This document shows positions 26,233 through 35,022 of a stretch of 64,000 nt of DNA, in pieces; position 1 is the stretch's first letter, and each line of letters begins with the position of its first letter. The stretch spans positions 4,154,001 through 4,218,000 of the forward strand of contig NZ_OY762512.1 in NCBI RefSeq assembly GCF_963665995.1. Direction: 5' to 3'. The position numbers and the translations under genes were made by a program. Below the pieces are notes generated by a model. That model ran no database searches and was not told the origin of the DNA. It saw only the letters and a list, made by a program, of their open reading frames with translations. Source of the stretch: Pleurocapsa sp. FMAR1. Its GTDB lineage: Bacteria > Cyanobacteriota > Cyanobacteriia > Cyanobacteriales > Xenococcaceae.

Positions 26233-27380
26233 TTCTTTACACTATCGGCTATGAAGATGGCGGACGAGTGCGACCGATTGTTTATCGCGCCTCTTTATCA
26301 GATATGGTTGTTCCCTATGGAGATCCACGTCCACAGCACTATCGCAAAAATGCTTTTGACGTAGGTGAATATGGAGTGGGAACATTAGCTAACTCCCTAA
26401 AGCTAGGCTGCGACTGTCTGGGAGTGATTCGTTATTTCGATGCCTTTATGACCAATAGCCGAGGGGATGTCTTCACCATTGAAAATGCTGTATGTATGCA
26501 CGAAGAAGACTTTGGTATACTTTGGAAGCACGTAGACTGGCGTACAGAGCAAGCAGAGGTCAGGCGATCGCGTCGCTTAGTAGTTTCGTTTATTTCTACG
26601 GTAGGTAATTATGAATATGGCTTTTTCTGGTACTTTTACCAAGATGGCACGATTCAGTACGAAATTAAGCTGACAGGAATCGTTAACACCGCGTCCGCTA
26701 TGCCAGGAGAAGATCCCAAATACGGTACGCTAGTGGCACCCCAGCTAAATGCGCCAATTCACCAGCACTTTTTCAATGTTCGTTTAGATATGTGCGTTGA
26801 CGGCGGTGATAATTCAGTTTACGAAGTAAATACCGAAGCCGAACCCTTAGGGGAAACCAACCCTTATGGTAATGCCTTTTTTGCAAAGTCTACTCCTTTA
26901 AATACCGAGTTAGCAGCACAGCGAATTATCAACCCTTTTTCAGGTCGTTATTGGAAAATTGTCAATCCTTCTAGCTTTAACAGTCTGGGACAACCCGTAG
27001 GCTATAAACTAATGCCAGGAGATAATATTTTGCCTTTTGCTCATCCCGAAGCTAGCGTGATTAAACGGGCGGGCTTTATGAATAAGCATCTTTGGGTAAC
27101 ACCTTTCAGTCCCGATGAAATGTACAGTACGGGAGACTATCCCAACCAGCATCCAGGAGGTGCAGGTATTACCGAATGGACACAAAGCGATCGCTCTGTT
27201 GAAGATACCGATGTTGTTCTCTGGTACACCTTCGGACAGCATCATGTTACTCGTCCCGAAGACTGGCCGGTAATGCCCGTGGCGTATATCGGTTTTAAGC
27301 TCAAACCCATCGGCTTTTTTGATGCTAATCCCGCCCTGGATGTGCCACCTTCAGTAAACGGTCATGGAAAGTGTCATTAG
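26178..27380 (+). CDS. Copper amine oxidase, catalytic C-terminal portion (topaquinone site intact)
   Basis: This 400-residue frame begins at the GTG at 26178, in the middle of the conserved stretch RWQKWQFRIGFTPREGLVL. The catalytic domain is complete. It has the Asp base in RYFDAFMTNSRGD, the topaquinone precursor Tyr in TVGNYEYG, and the copper ligands His-Gln-His in PIHQHFF and the third His near FGQHHVTRPEDWPVMP. No other stop or shift is seen, so selection seems recent. The frame lacks its own ribosome site and depends on correction of the upstream slip to make functional enzyme. A perfect-stem terminator follows at 27399-27434. Confidence 0.82.
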   Translation: MRWQKWQFRIGFTPREGLVLYTIGYEDGGRVRPIVYRASLSDMVVPYGDPRPQHYRKNAFDVGEYGVGTLANSLKLGCDCLGVIRYFDAFMTNSRGDVFTIENAVCMHEEDFGILWKHVDWRTEQAEVRRSRRLVVSFISTVGNYEYGFFWYFYQDGTIQYEIKLTGIVNTASAMPGEDPKYGTLVAPQLNAPIHQHFFNVRLDMCVDGGDNSVYEVNTEAEPLGETNPYGNAFFAKSTPLNTELAAQRIINPFSGRYWKIVNPSSFNSLGQPVGYKLMPGDNILPFAHPEASVIKRAGFMNKHLWVTPFSPDEMYSTGDYPNQHPGGAGITEWTQSDRSVEDTDVVLWYTFGQHHVTRPEDWPVMPVAYIGFKLKPIGFFDANPALDVPPSVNGHGKCH

Positions 27381-27398
27381 TGTAGGTTGATAGCTATA

Positions 27399-27434
27399 CA
27401 CTCTTATAAAACCCATTTGAGATCTATAAGAGTG
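27399..27434 (+). terminator. Rho-independent-type terminator after the amine oxidase
   Basis: A perfect 10-bp stem (CACTCTTATA / TATAAGAGTG) with a 16-base loop is followed by CTTGTATTTTG. It begins 19 bp after the amine oxidase stop. It marks the likely 3' end of the amine-gene transcript. Confidence 0.7.
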
Positions 27435-27607
27435 CTTGTATTTTGAGTAGGAGTCTCAGGGAGCAAAGATTGATTTTGGTAGTAGCGCGTCTTGGCTAAA
27501 ATGCTGGTCTGGAATAGAGCGATCTCGCACTCAATCCACGCCAGTATTTTTATAAAATAAAGCATTAAACTGCTATCAAAAGAAGATTTCAGAATTTTGA
27601 GTCTATT

Positions 27608-27736
27608 ATGAAATTGTCAATTTTCTAAGTCAATGCTTTTACAGATAAAGTATTCGGTGGTAATCCTGCTGCTATCTGTCCTCTCTAAAATTGGCTACCC
27701 AATCATGTCATGCAGCAAACCAAAAATATCATTTGA
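27608..27736 (+). pseudogene. PhzF-family isomerase relic (N-terminal ~40 codons)
   Basis: Read in one frame from the ATG at 27608, the sequence gives MKLSIF, stop, VNAFTDKVFGGNPAAICPL, stop, NWLPNHVMQQ. That is the start of PhzF-family proteins (VDAFTDKxFxGNPAAVxxLxxWLPD). Two in-frame TAA codons replace what would be Gln and a Glu/Asp-type codon, and homology stops after about 40 residues. The remainder of the gene is gone; its place is taken by the possible antitoxin frame. The call is a by-eye match to a short but distinctive motif. Confidence 0.65.
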
Positions 27737-28020
27737 TATTAAAAGTCTGTGATCGGAAGATCACCTTAGATGTACAAGAAGCAACATCGGTTAAAAAACA
27801 TCTAAAGTTGAAGTCCAAGCAGAATGACAATGGTGCATGGGATAGAGAAGAACAAAGACGTAAAAACCAACCAGCGATCGAGTTACTCAGAAAAAGAATT
27901 GCCAGAAACAAGCTTATGAGTAATGAAGAATCTAAGAAGAGAGCAAAATTCTTAACTGACTTTCAAAAAACAGTTGATGAGCAAAGAATTTTAGAACGAA
28001 AATTGTATTCTCCACAATGA
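27691..28020 (+). CDS. Small charged protein, possible antitoxin of a PIN-toxin pair
   Basis: The frame is open from a TTG at 27691 (109 residues). Its first part is phzF relic read out of frame, so the true start is probably further in; no good ATG exists before 27916. The C-terminal ~60 residues (NQPAIELLRKRIARNKLMSN, ending ERKLYSPQ) are charged and helical. They resemble the small proteins found just before cyanobacterial PIN-domain toxins. The stop codon overlaps the start of the PIN fragment by ATGA (28017-28020), the usual coupling of such pairs. The toxin is truncated, so the pair is probably inactive. Confidence 0.5.
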   Translation: MATQSCHAANQKYHLILKVCDRKITLDVQEATSVKKHLKLKSKQNDNGAWDREEQRRKNQPAIELLRKRIARNKLMSNEESKKRAKFLTDFQKTVDEQRILERKLYSPQ

Positions 28021-28181
28021 TCGTTTTTATTAATACTGGTATTTTAGGATTGCTTGCTAATCATAAAATACAAGGTGAGGCTGCTGACTACGAACAATGG
28101 CTTTTAGGTTTGTTATCAAAAGGCTTTTTGGTCTTAACCTCGGATATTTGTGATTATGAAGTTAGAAGAAGCCTTATTTAA
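28017..28181 (+). pseudogene. Truncated PIN-domain (VapC-like) toxin fragment
   Basis: 54 residues starting MIVFINTGILGLLANHK, with AADYEQWLLGLLSKG and VLTSDICDYEVRRSLI: the first ~55 residues of a PIN nuclease. A TAA at 28179 cuts it to about 40% of the usual 130-140 residues. The first acidic active-site residue, normally an Asp in the V-x-D-T motif, is Asn here. The later Asp/Glu residues are missing altogether. Start overlap with the upstream frame (ATGA) shows the original operon layout. Confidence 0.7.
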
Positions 28182-28540
28182 AAATCCTTGAGGGGGTCTA
28201 ACATAAATAGCATTGCTAGTCTAGACGAACTCAAAGACTTGATAACTTTATTAATATCTAGCTGATTCACAACTGATTGGGGTAACGTTCATAAACGAAG
28301 GCAGAAGGCAGAAGAATGAAGGCAGAAGTTTACTCGAATGATGCTAGGTTTTAGACCTCTGCCAAACACATTTCCTCTTCAACAACTCGATTGGGTATGC
28401 GTGGGAAACCCGCACACCCCTCTCGTTCAAAGAGGTCTTGATACAATTAGCAAGGTGTACTCACCGCAGCTAGGATGAAGTATACGACCTCTGACCTCTA
28501 ACCTCTGACCTCAAGGGCGAAGCCCGATAAGTTGCCTAAT
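28182..28540. other. Intergenic region with heptamer repeats, no gene seen
   Basis: No coding frame. Two heptamer arrays are visible: GGCAGAA units at 28300-28327 (four, one degenerate) and GACCTCT units at 28486-28513 (four). Between them, 28392-28420 (GGGTATGCGTGGGAAACCCG onward) can form an imperfect hairpin and may be a mobile-element remnant. Confidence 0.5.
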
Positions 28541-28572
28541 AAAAAAAGAGCAAGGTATGGAAACCTTACTCT
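28541..28572 (-). terminator. Rho-independent terminator of the transketolase-family gene
   Basis: On the minus strand a 10-bp stem (AGAGTAAGGT / ACCTTGCTCT, one G-T pair) with a 6-base loop is followed at once by a run of seven T. It lies 13 bp after the stop codon at 28585. Confidence 0.85.
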
Positions 28573-28584
28573 ATAAATTGTTTT

Positions 28585-30495
28585 TTAGATTAAGCCTTTA
28601 ACGTGACTCATAATGCCTTCTGGATCTATACCTTGGAAGGGAAACTGTTCCCAAAGTCCACCACAGCCTTCTTCATGAACACCAAGATAAGCAAACTTAG
28701 GAGTCAAGCCTCGCTCAAGTAGCCAAGAACCAAAGCGACTGCCTAAACCAGTACGACGGTTAAAAGACTCAACAACCAGAACAAAAGGTGCCTTACCGAT
28801 TTTTGCCATCATCTCTTCATCGACAGCATTCAGAGTAGACTTATTGATTAAACCAACGTTGATACCTTCTTTTTTCAAGCGTTCTACTGCATCCAAAGAG
28901 CGATATAAAGCATCTCCAAAGCTGACAATATAGCCTGCGTCTCCTTCACGAATTACTTCGTCTTTGCCAGGAGTAAAAGTATAGTCGCCACCAAACATTT
29001 CGTTACCCGCATCATCTAAGATCATAGGAACTTTAGAGCGAGTGGAGAAAATAAAGCGCATACCTGGGTTATAAAATACTTTATTTACACAGGCAGTCAT
29101 TTGGTTAGCATCGGCAGGGAAATAGAGACGAGTTTCATAACCATCTTCTAGTCCGTTGTCGGCAAACATATTGTTGATACCAAAGTGACAAGTGTTGTCT
29201 GCCATGTCGTCGATACCAGCATGAGAAAAATGACATAAGACATTGGACTTGTTAAGACGAGCCATGGTGATCTCAGAAACACACATTTCTAAGAAAGCAC
29301 TAAAGGTGGCGAATACTCCCTGTTTGCCTTCTTCCATGCCAAAACCCGCAGCAGCCGAAAAATTACCCCGTTCCATAATTCCAGAAGGAATAAACACTTC
29401 TGGATGGGCATCGTGGATTTGTTTAAAACCACAAGAACCTTCTAAATCACTATCTATAAAGATAACTTTTTCTTTACGTTCGGCATCGCTCATTTTATCG
29501 AGGACAGATACTACCGCTTCACCAAAGACGTTGCGGTTGGAACCAACCTTGTCGCTAACTCCTAAGAACTTATAGTCGTTGCTCGATTTTTTGATGTTTT
29601 TGAGAAAGTCTGCTGCTGCACCTTGTCCATGTTTTTCGAGATAGGAAACTGCTTTATCGACGGCAATTACATCATGTCCGTGAGTAGAACCTTCAATACC
29701 TTCAATTCCTGGACACATAGGACGTTTGTTGATTAATGCCACAGGACCATTTCCAGTTACCGCAGCGCACATACGGCTATAAAGAGAGTCAATATCTTCT
29801 CCGTCTCCCGTATTAACCTCTAAACCGTGACCAGTCAAGGTTTGACCAACATCATAACCAGGCAGATAATCAGAAGGATGTCCAGCAATAGTTACATCGT
29901 TGTCGTCGATAAATAGCTTGATGTTTAGGTTTTGAGCAACTGCCAAGCGAGCAGCCTCCGCGTCATTACCTTCTTGTTGCGAACCATCAGAACCCAAGCA
30001 AACTATTACTTTATCTGGGTTAGCCAAGGCTATACCGTTGATGAAGGGCCACATATGTCCTAAACGACCAGAACTAAATTTAATCCCAGGTGTCAAGCCT
30101 AATTCGGGGTGTCCAGGTAGCTTAGAATTTGCACCACGATACTTGAGCAATTCTTCTTGAGGCAAATCGCCATTTAAGGTCGCCATTAAATATTGTGTGG
30201 CAACACGGTGTCCTGCTTCATCAAAAAAGATCGGTACAAACATATCTGGCGCACCACGAAAGAAAGCATCGAGGATCATCACTTCGGGAACAGTATCAAA
30301 AGGTCCTCCCGTGTGTCCGCCAACGCCTCTAGCTCCGCCGGTAGCTGTAAAAAAGACGATCGCCTCACGGCAAAGTTGAATATTGGCTGTTAAAGTTTCT
30401 TTTTGTTCGGCTGTTAAGGTAGGCTTGTTAGGGTCTAAAGCTAGTCGCTTATAAGCACCTAAATCAATGGGAAAACGGGTGGTTGTTGCAGTCAT
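28585..30495 (-). CDS. Transketolase-family thiamine-diphosphate enzyme
   Basis: This 636-residue protein has the three transketolase domains. The N-terminal PP domain includes GARGVGGHTGGPFDTVPEV, and the ThDP/metal-binding stretch is VCLGSDGSQQEGND ending IDDNDVTIAGHP. The Pyr domain contains FIDSDLEGSCGFK and MERGNFSAAAGFGMEEG, with the catalytic Glu-type residue. The C-terminal domain contains SFGDALYRSLDAVERLK. The classic GDG-N(26)-NN motif appears as GSDG...DDND. It differs from the canonical Calvin-cycle transketolase (about 670 residues), so it is probably a second paralogue with unsettled substrate. A clear terminator follows. Confidence 0.8.
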   Translation of the reverse strand: MTATTTRFPIDLGAYKRLALDPNKPTLTAEQKETLTANIQLCREAIVFFTATGGARGVGGHTGGPFDTVPEVMILDAFFRGAPDMFVPIFFDEAGHRVATQYLMATLNGDLPQEELLKYRGANSKLPGHPELGLTPGIKFSSGRLGHMWPFINGIALANPDKVIVCLGSDGSQQEGNDAEAARLAVAQNLNIKLFIDDNDVTIAGHPSDYLPGYDVGQTLTGHGLEVNTGDGEDIDSLYSRMCAAVTGNGPVALINKRPMCPGIEGIEGSTHGHDVIAVDKAVSYLEKHGQGAAADFLKNIKKSSNDYKFLGVSDKVGSNRNVFGEAVVSVLDKMSDAERKEKVIFIDSDLEGSCGFKQIHDAHPEVFIPSGIMERGNFSAAAGFGMEEGKQGVFATFSAFLEMCVSEITMARLNKSNVLCHFSHAGIDDMADNTCHFGINNMFADNGLEDGYETRLYFPADANQMTACVNKVFYNPGMRFIFSTRSKVPMILDDAGNEMFGGDYTFTPGKDEVIREGDAGYIVSFGDALYRSLDAVERLKKEGINVGLINKSTLNAVDEEMMAKIGKAPFVLVVESFNRRTGLGSRFGSWLLERGLTPKFAYLGVHEEGCGGLWEQFPFQGIDPEGIMSHVKGLI

Positions 30496-31043
30496 AATTT
30501 ATTTTTTGGTGTGTGAGTAAAGCTGTAAATTAAAAAACATTGCTAGTTTCACGAAGTATAAAATTTTGGCTAATATTACCTGTAGCTATCAGCTTTTGAT
30601 TGACGTTGGTAAGTAACCGATCTGTTTTTCATACTTTAGCTTTAGTCTAGCAATGCTAATTAAGAAATTATTACACTTTAGATCAGTGTTAATTATTATC
30701 AGATAAATCTATTGTTCACATAGAGCGGTGAACAAGTTCAAGTTTATCTGGTTGTGGTCTTTGAGGGAAATCATCTTTTTATGGATAGGATCTAGTGGCA
30801 ACCGAATTAATACTAAATCCGATTGATAAAGCGTACTTTTCACGATCTAGCCAAAGTCTTTGTGACCTCTGGCTTATTTTTATTTTAACGTCAGTTCTGG
30901 TTAAGACGATTTTGAGGTTGATTTTATCAAGGAATAGTATTTTCAGCCAACGAAAGATCAAGGGTTTGGGCTTATCCTGAACTCAGGTTATCAAAAAGTT
31001 TTCAGCTATAGGTTATCAGCCTTTAAACTACTTTTTAACCAGC
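30496..31043. other. Intergenic region upstream of the transketolase-family gene, no gene seen
   Basis: 548 bp of AT-rich DNA between two minus-strand genes. Short frames on both strands (around 30780-30980) overlap one another and look like chance. No RNA gene or repeat array was recognised. It should contain the promoter of the 28585-30495 gene. Confidence 0.45.
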
Positions 31044-32096
31044 TTATTTAATTTCTTTTAACTTACCCAGTACATATTTATATAAAGCCTGGTTGTTTTG
31101 TCGTTTAAATAGGGTTGCAGCATAATCTAAGTTTTTCATTGCTTTACGCTTTTCTCCCACCGTTTGATAAACTAAACCCAAGTTGCCATAAGCCTCTGCG
31201 TAGTTGGGCTTGAGTTTGATAGCAGCTTGATGATCGGCGATCGCTTTTGGATATTCTTGAATTTTGTTGTGTGCTACCGCCCGATTATAGTAAGCTTCAG
31301 CATAATTTTTATTAAGGCTAATTGCTCGGTCGAAATCAGCGATCGCCTGATGATATTTTTGCGCCGTTAAGTAAGATGTGCCTCGGTTGTAGTAAGTTGG
31401 GGCATGACGGGAATTAAAGTTAATAATATGAGTGTAATCGGCGATCGCTTTATCTAAATGCTGAATTTTATGATAGACGTTAGCGCGATTGTAGTAAGCT
31501 TCTAAGTCTTGGGGATTGAGGCTAATTGTTTGAGCATAGTCAGCTAATGCTTGAGGATATTGCTCAAGTTTATTATAAGTATTGGCGCGATTGTAATAGG
31601 CTTCGGCATCTTCTGGGTTAAGGCGGATTACCTGGGTATAATCAGAAACTCCCTGCTGATATTGTTTTAACTTGTTGTGTGCCATGCCTCGATTGTAATA
31701 AGCATCGCTGTAATCAGGATTTAATTTGACTACCTGGTTAAAATCAGCGATCGCTTGATAGTATTCCTCCAACTGATTGTAGACAGTGCCACGATTAAAA
31801 TACGCCTTGGCGTAATTAGGACAAAGCTCGATGGCGCAGGTATAATCGGCGATCGCTTTTTGTTGTTTTCCTAGCTGTCCATAACCATAACCGCGTAGAG
31901 TGTAAGCTAAAAAGTTATTGCGATCGCGCTGCAAAACAGCATTTAAATCTTCGATGCCCGTACTATAGTTTCCTTGGGCATAGTATACTTCACTACGGCG
32001 ATAATAAGCATCAATATTTTCAGGATCGTCAATGAGAGTTAGACGTAGCTCTTCTAAAATATTTTGATAATCTGGTGATGTCGATTCTTTATCCAT
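31044..32096 (-). CDS. TPR-repeat protein
   Basis: 350 residues made almost wholly of about nine 34-residue TPR units. The consensus is AYYNRGxxYxxLxQYxxAIADYxxAIxLNP; examples are AYFNRGTVYNQLEEYYQAIADF and AYYNRGMAHNKLKQYQQGVSDY. No signal peptide or membrane helix is seen, so it is probably cytoplasmic and acts by protein binding. Its partners are unknown. Immediately upstream on the same strand lie the remains of a second TPR gene with very similar units, pointing to tandem duplication followed by decay of one copy. Confidence 0.85.
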   Translation of the reverse strand: MDKESTSPDYQNILEELRLTLIDDPENIDAYYRRSEVYYAQGNYSTGIEDLNAVLQRDRNNFLAYTLRGYGYGQLGKQQKAIADYTCAIELCPNYAKAYFNRGTVYNQLEEYYQAIADFNQVVKLNPDYSDAYYNRGMAHNKLKQYQQGVSDYTQVIRLNPEDAEAYYNRANTYNKLEQYPQALADYAQTISLNPQDLEAYYNRANVYHKIQHLDKAIADYTHIINFNSRHAPTYYNRGTSYLTAQKYHQAIADFDRAISLNKNYAEAYYNRAVAHNKIQEYPKAIADHQAAIKLKPNYAEAYGNLGLVYQTVGEKRKAMKNLDYAATLFKRQNNQALYKYVLGKLKEIK

Positions 32097-32206
32097 TACT
32101 TATTGTCTAACAACCTCTTGATTACCATGCAGGTTTTGAATTTTGATGAAAATTTGTTGTCCTAACACCTGTTTGCCCTATTTTTGAAACAAATTAGCAG
32201 CTAAAG

Positions 32207-32818
32207 TTAAATCTTTGATTTGCTTCTTTCCTGAAGAATATAATAAACTAGTCCTCGATTGTAGTAGGCATCGCTATAGTCAGCATCGAAGAAAATGGCT
32301 TTAGTATAGTCAGCAATCGCTTTTTGATATTCCTGGAGTTTTTTGCAAGCATTGCCCCGATTATTATAAATTAGAGCAGACTAAGGCTTGATGACTGTTG
32401 CTCGATTGTAGTCGGCGATCGCCTCTTGATATAGTTCCAGACAACTATAGCTAACTCCCCGATTATAATAGGCGTTACAGTAATCAGGCTCTAAGGCTAT
32501 ACGTCGGTCGCAATCCATAATTGCCTGTTTATATTCTTGCAGGAAATTGAAAGCATTGCCACGATGATAATAAGCATTCCCATCCTCTGAGTCTAAATCA
32601 ATCGCCATAGAATAATCGGCGATCGCCTGGGGATAATTTTTGAGCTTACCGTGGATATAGCCTCGATCTTTGTGAGCAGCAGGGAATTTGGGCTGAAGGC
32701 GAATCATCTCACTATAACAAGCTGAAGCGTTATCGTAGTCTTTGAGCTGACCATAGGAATGTCCTTGACTGTAAATTGACCGTTGGTCTTGGGAATTAAG
32801 TAAAATTGCCTGACTATC
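32207..32818 (-). pseudogene. Decayed TPR-repeat gene (no start, internal TAG)
   Basis: One continuous frame of 204 codons with TPR homology along its length, interrupted by a TAG at 32381-32383. Before it come SIYSQGHSYGQLKDYDNASA, PAAHKDRGYIHGKLKNYPQA and AYYHRGNAF. After it come IYNNRGNACKKLQEYQKAIA and AYYNRGLVYYILQE, ending at 32207. The frame also lacks its 5' end: it opens at 32818 after a stop, in the middle of a repeat unit. It is a degraded paralogue of the intact TPR gene at 31044-32096. Confidence 0.75.
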
Positions 32819-32986
32819 CTATATTAAGAAATATGTAATCAACAATAACAGTCAGGACATTTAGAGCTACAAGCGTTCTTATTATCGATTTCATACATCA
32901 AATTATCAATGCCTACTTTTGTTGACATCCCATAGATATAGGTATTATTGTAGTAAGTTAGCAAGTATATGATTTGGTAATGTTCC

Positions 32987-34168
32987 TTGAGCAACGATAT
33001 TGGCAAAATTCTGCTAGCAAAAACCAACACCATCGCTGAAAGTTGGATCGAAAGCATTCGCCAAAATATAGACATCAAAAGCTCCAAAGGTCTTGCCCAT
33101 ACATCGGTACGCAACAGCATTCCTCTAGTTATAGAAGCACTGGCTAGTTTACTCTCAGATTCCATAACCGATAAACCGCAACAGTTAAAAGATGGTGGTT
33201 TAGAGCATGGATTTGTTAGAGCCGAACAAGGCTATGACGTGGCTGAAATTATGCGGGAATATAGTTTATTACGGACAATTATCTTTGCTACCTTGAAGTC
33301 AGATTTGTTAGCTGGCTCTAAAGATGAAATGTTTCAGGCAATAGAGCTTATTGATTCGGTAGTAGATCAAGTTATCTCTTTGTCTCTAGATAGCTATGTA
33401 GATGGGCGATTAGAAGAATTCAAGCAGCTAAGAGGTCAACTGGTACTAACCAATCAAGAATTAACGCGCCTAGTAGAGACACAAAAAGAAGATCTGGCTC
33501 ATTTGGCACATGAACTCAAATCTCCCCTTAATTCTATAATGGGCTTTTCTAGCCTTTTGATGCAGCAACAGCAAAGATCTACTCAAGGAGAAAATGCTCT
33601 GGATCTACAAATGACCAGAAAAGTTATTAAAAATAGTAAACAATTGCTGCGTTTAATTAATGACGTGCTGGAAATGTCTCGTTATGAAGCGGGTAAAATA
33701 CCCTTGAACGTGGAAGCGCTCGATTTGCGATCGCTAATCCTCGGAGTTACGGAAGCTTTTGAACCTTCTGCCAATCAAAAAAATCTGGAAATAATTTTTG
33801 ATGACAATGACGCTCCCCAATTGGTACAAAGTGATTTATTAAGACTACAGCAGGTGGTTACTAATTTAGTTAGCAACGCTATTCACTACACCGAATCAGG
33901 AACTATAAGAATTACCTGTAAAAGCAATGACCATAATCGATGGTCAATTGCGGTTGAAGATACAGGTATAGGTATTAGCCCAGAAGTACAAACTCATATT
34001 TTTGAACCTTATTATCGAGCTAGTTCACTGGGCAATGGCACTGGCTTAGGATTAGCCATTGTTGAGAAGCTAGTCAAGCTACTGCAAGGCAAAGTTGATT
34101 TAGTTTCCCAACTCGAAAAAGGCTCTACTTTTACCGTAACTTTTCCCATGACGGTCGTTTTATCTTAG
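32987..34168 (+). CDS. Sensor histidine kinase with RsbRD-like N-terminal domain
   Basis: 393 residues, starting at the TTG at 32987; an in-frame stop at 32978 rules out a longer form. Residues about 1-150 form an all-helical RsbRD/globin-like sensor (ILLAKTNTIAESWIESIRQN). A short coiled coil leads to the HisKA domain with the phospho-acceptor His 175 in HLAHELKSPLNSI. The ATPase domain has the N box LVSNAIHY, the G1 box DTGIGIS and the G2 box GNGTGLGLAIV. No membrane helix is seen, so it is a soluble kinase. No response regulator lies beside it; the partner is unknown. Confidence 0.88.
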   Translation: MSNDIGKILLAKTNTIAESWIESIRQNIDIKSSKGLAHTSVRNSIPLVIEALASLLSDSITDKPQQLKDGGLEHGFVRAEQGYDVAEIMREYSLLRTIIFATLKSDLLAGSKDEMFQAIELIDSVVDQVISLSLDSYVDGRLEEFKQLRGQLVLTNQELTRLVETQKEDLAHLAHELKSPLNSIMGFSSLLMQQQQRSTQGENALDLQMTRKVIKNSKQLLRLINDVLEMSRYEAGKIPLNVEALDLRSLILGVTEAFEPSANQKNLEIIFDDNDAPQLVQSDLLRLQQVVTNLVSNAIHYTESGTIRITCKSNDHNRWSIAVEDTGIGISPEVQTHIFEPYYRASSLGNGTGLGLAIVEKLVKLLQGKVDLVSQLEKGSTFTVTFPMTVVLS

Positions 34169-34221
34169 ATTAAAAGTAGGGGCGAACGGCTCTAAGACTG
34201 ACTTTTGACTTATAGAACAAA

Positions 34222-35022
34222 TTAACCAACGGTGGCTACAGAACCACCATCAACTCGATAATTTGCACCCACGACAAAACTTGAGTGTTGAGAACAAAGA
34301 AAGGCAATTACCGCAGCTACTTCTTGCGCCTTGCCTCGACGACGTAATTCTAAGTGAGGGCGTTTTTCATCCAGAAAAGTTTCAATTGCTTCGTCAAAAC
34401 TCATTCCTTTTTCTTTGGCTCGTTTTTCCATCATGGCATCAGTCATCGGTGTGGCGATATAAGCAGGAGAAACCGAGTTGATCAAAATACCGTCCTTAGC
34501 AAAGGCTTTAGATAGATTTTTGGTTAAATTGAGTATTCCAGCTTTTGCTGCACAGTAAGGCATCTCATCGGTGTATGGCTGCACGGCATCTTCTGAACCA
34601 ATGAGAACAATTCTGCCCCAGCCTTCTTTCTGCATAGAGGGAATAAAAGCTCTACACAGTCTTACCGCAGACATAAAATCAACATCTATAGTTTCGTACC
34701 AGTCTTCATCGGTTAGACTTAAAAATTCTTTGGTTGAACCTGTTATCCCAGCGCAGTTGACTAAAATATGAACCGTACCATAATGTTCAAGTATCTGTTG
34801 TTTTGCTGCTTCAACTGCTTCTAAGTTTGTTAAATCGGCGGTTACTGATATGGCTTCACCAATCTTGTTAATTTCTGCTGCGGTTGTGTTTAATTCATCA
34901 TTAGTTTTATCTATTAAAGCAATTTTAACGCCCTCGGCTGCTAACAACTTGGCTGTTGCCCTGCCCATGCCAGAGTCTCCTCCACTAATTACGGCTACCT
35001 TATCTTTTATGCCAAAATCCAT
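34222..35022 (-). CDS. SDR-family oxidoreductase
   Basis: 266 residues of a classical short-chain dehydrogenase. The cofactor-binding glycine motif is GGDSGMG (14-20), NCAGI is at about 89-93, and the catalytic Ser (IGSEDA) precedes Tyr 156 and Lys 160 (YCAAK). The C-terminus has the usual GANYRVDGGS. The usual TGxxxGxG glycine motif is shifted to SGGDSGMG, seen in a subset of SDRs. The substrate cannot be read from the sequence. The gene stands alone, convergent with the histidine kinase gene. Confidence 0.88.
   Translation of the reverse strand: MDFGIKDKVAVISGGDSGMGRATAKLLAAEGVKIALIDKTNDELNTTAAEINKIGEAISVTADLTNLEAVEAAKQQILEHYGTVHILVNCAGITGSTKEFLSLTDEDWYETIDVDFMSAVRLCRAFIPSMQKEGWGRIVLIGSEDAVQPYTDEMPYCAAKAGILNLTKNLSKAFAKDGILINSVSPAYIATPMTDAMMEKRAKEKGMSFDEAIETFLDEKRPHLELRRRGKAQEVAAVIAFLCSQHSSFVVGANYRVDGGSVATVG

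Noticed and set aside
29243-29575. 110-residue plus-strand frame
   Set aside because: Antisense shadow of the transketolase-family gene.
32839-33165. 108-residue minus-strand frame
   Set aside because: Most of it is antisense to the histidine kinase gene; only the last 29 codons were kept as a low-interest finding.
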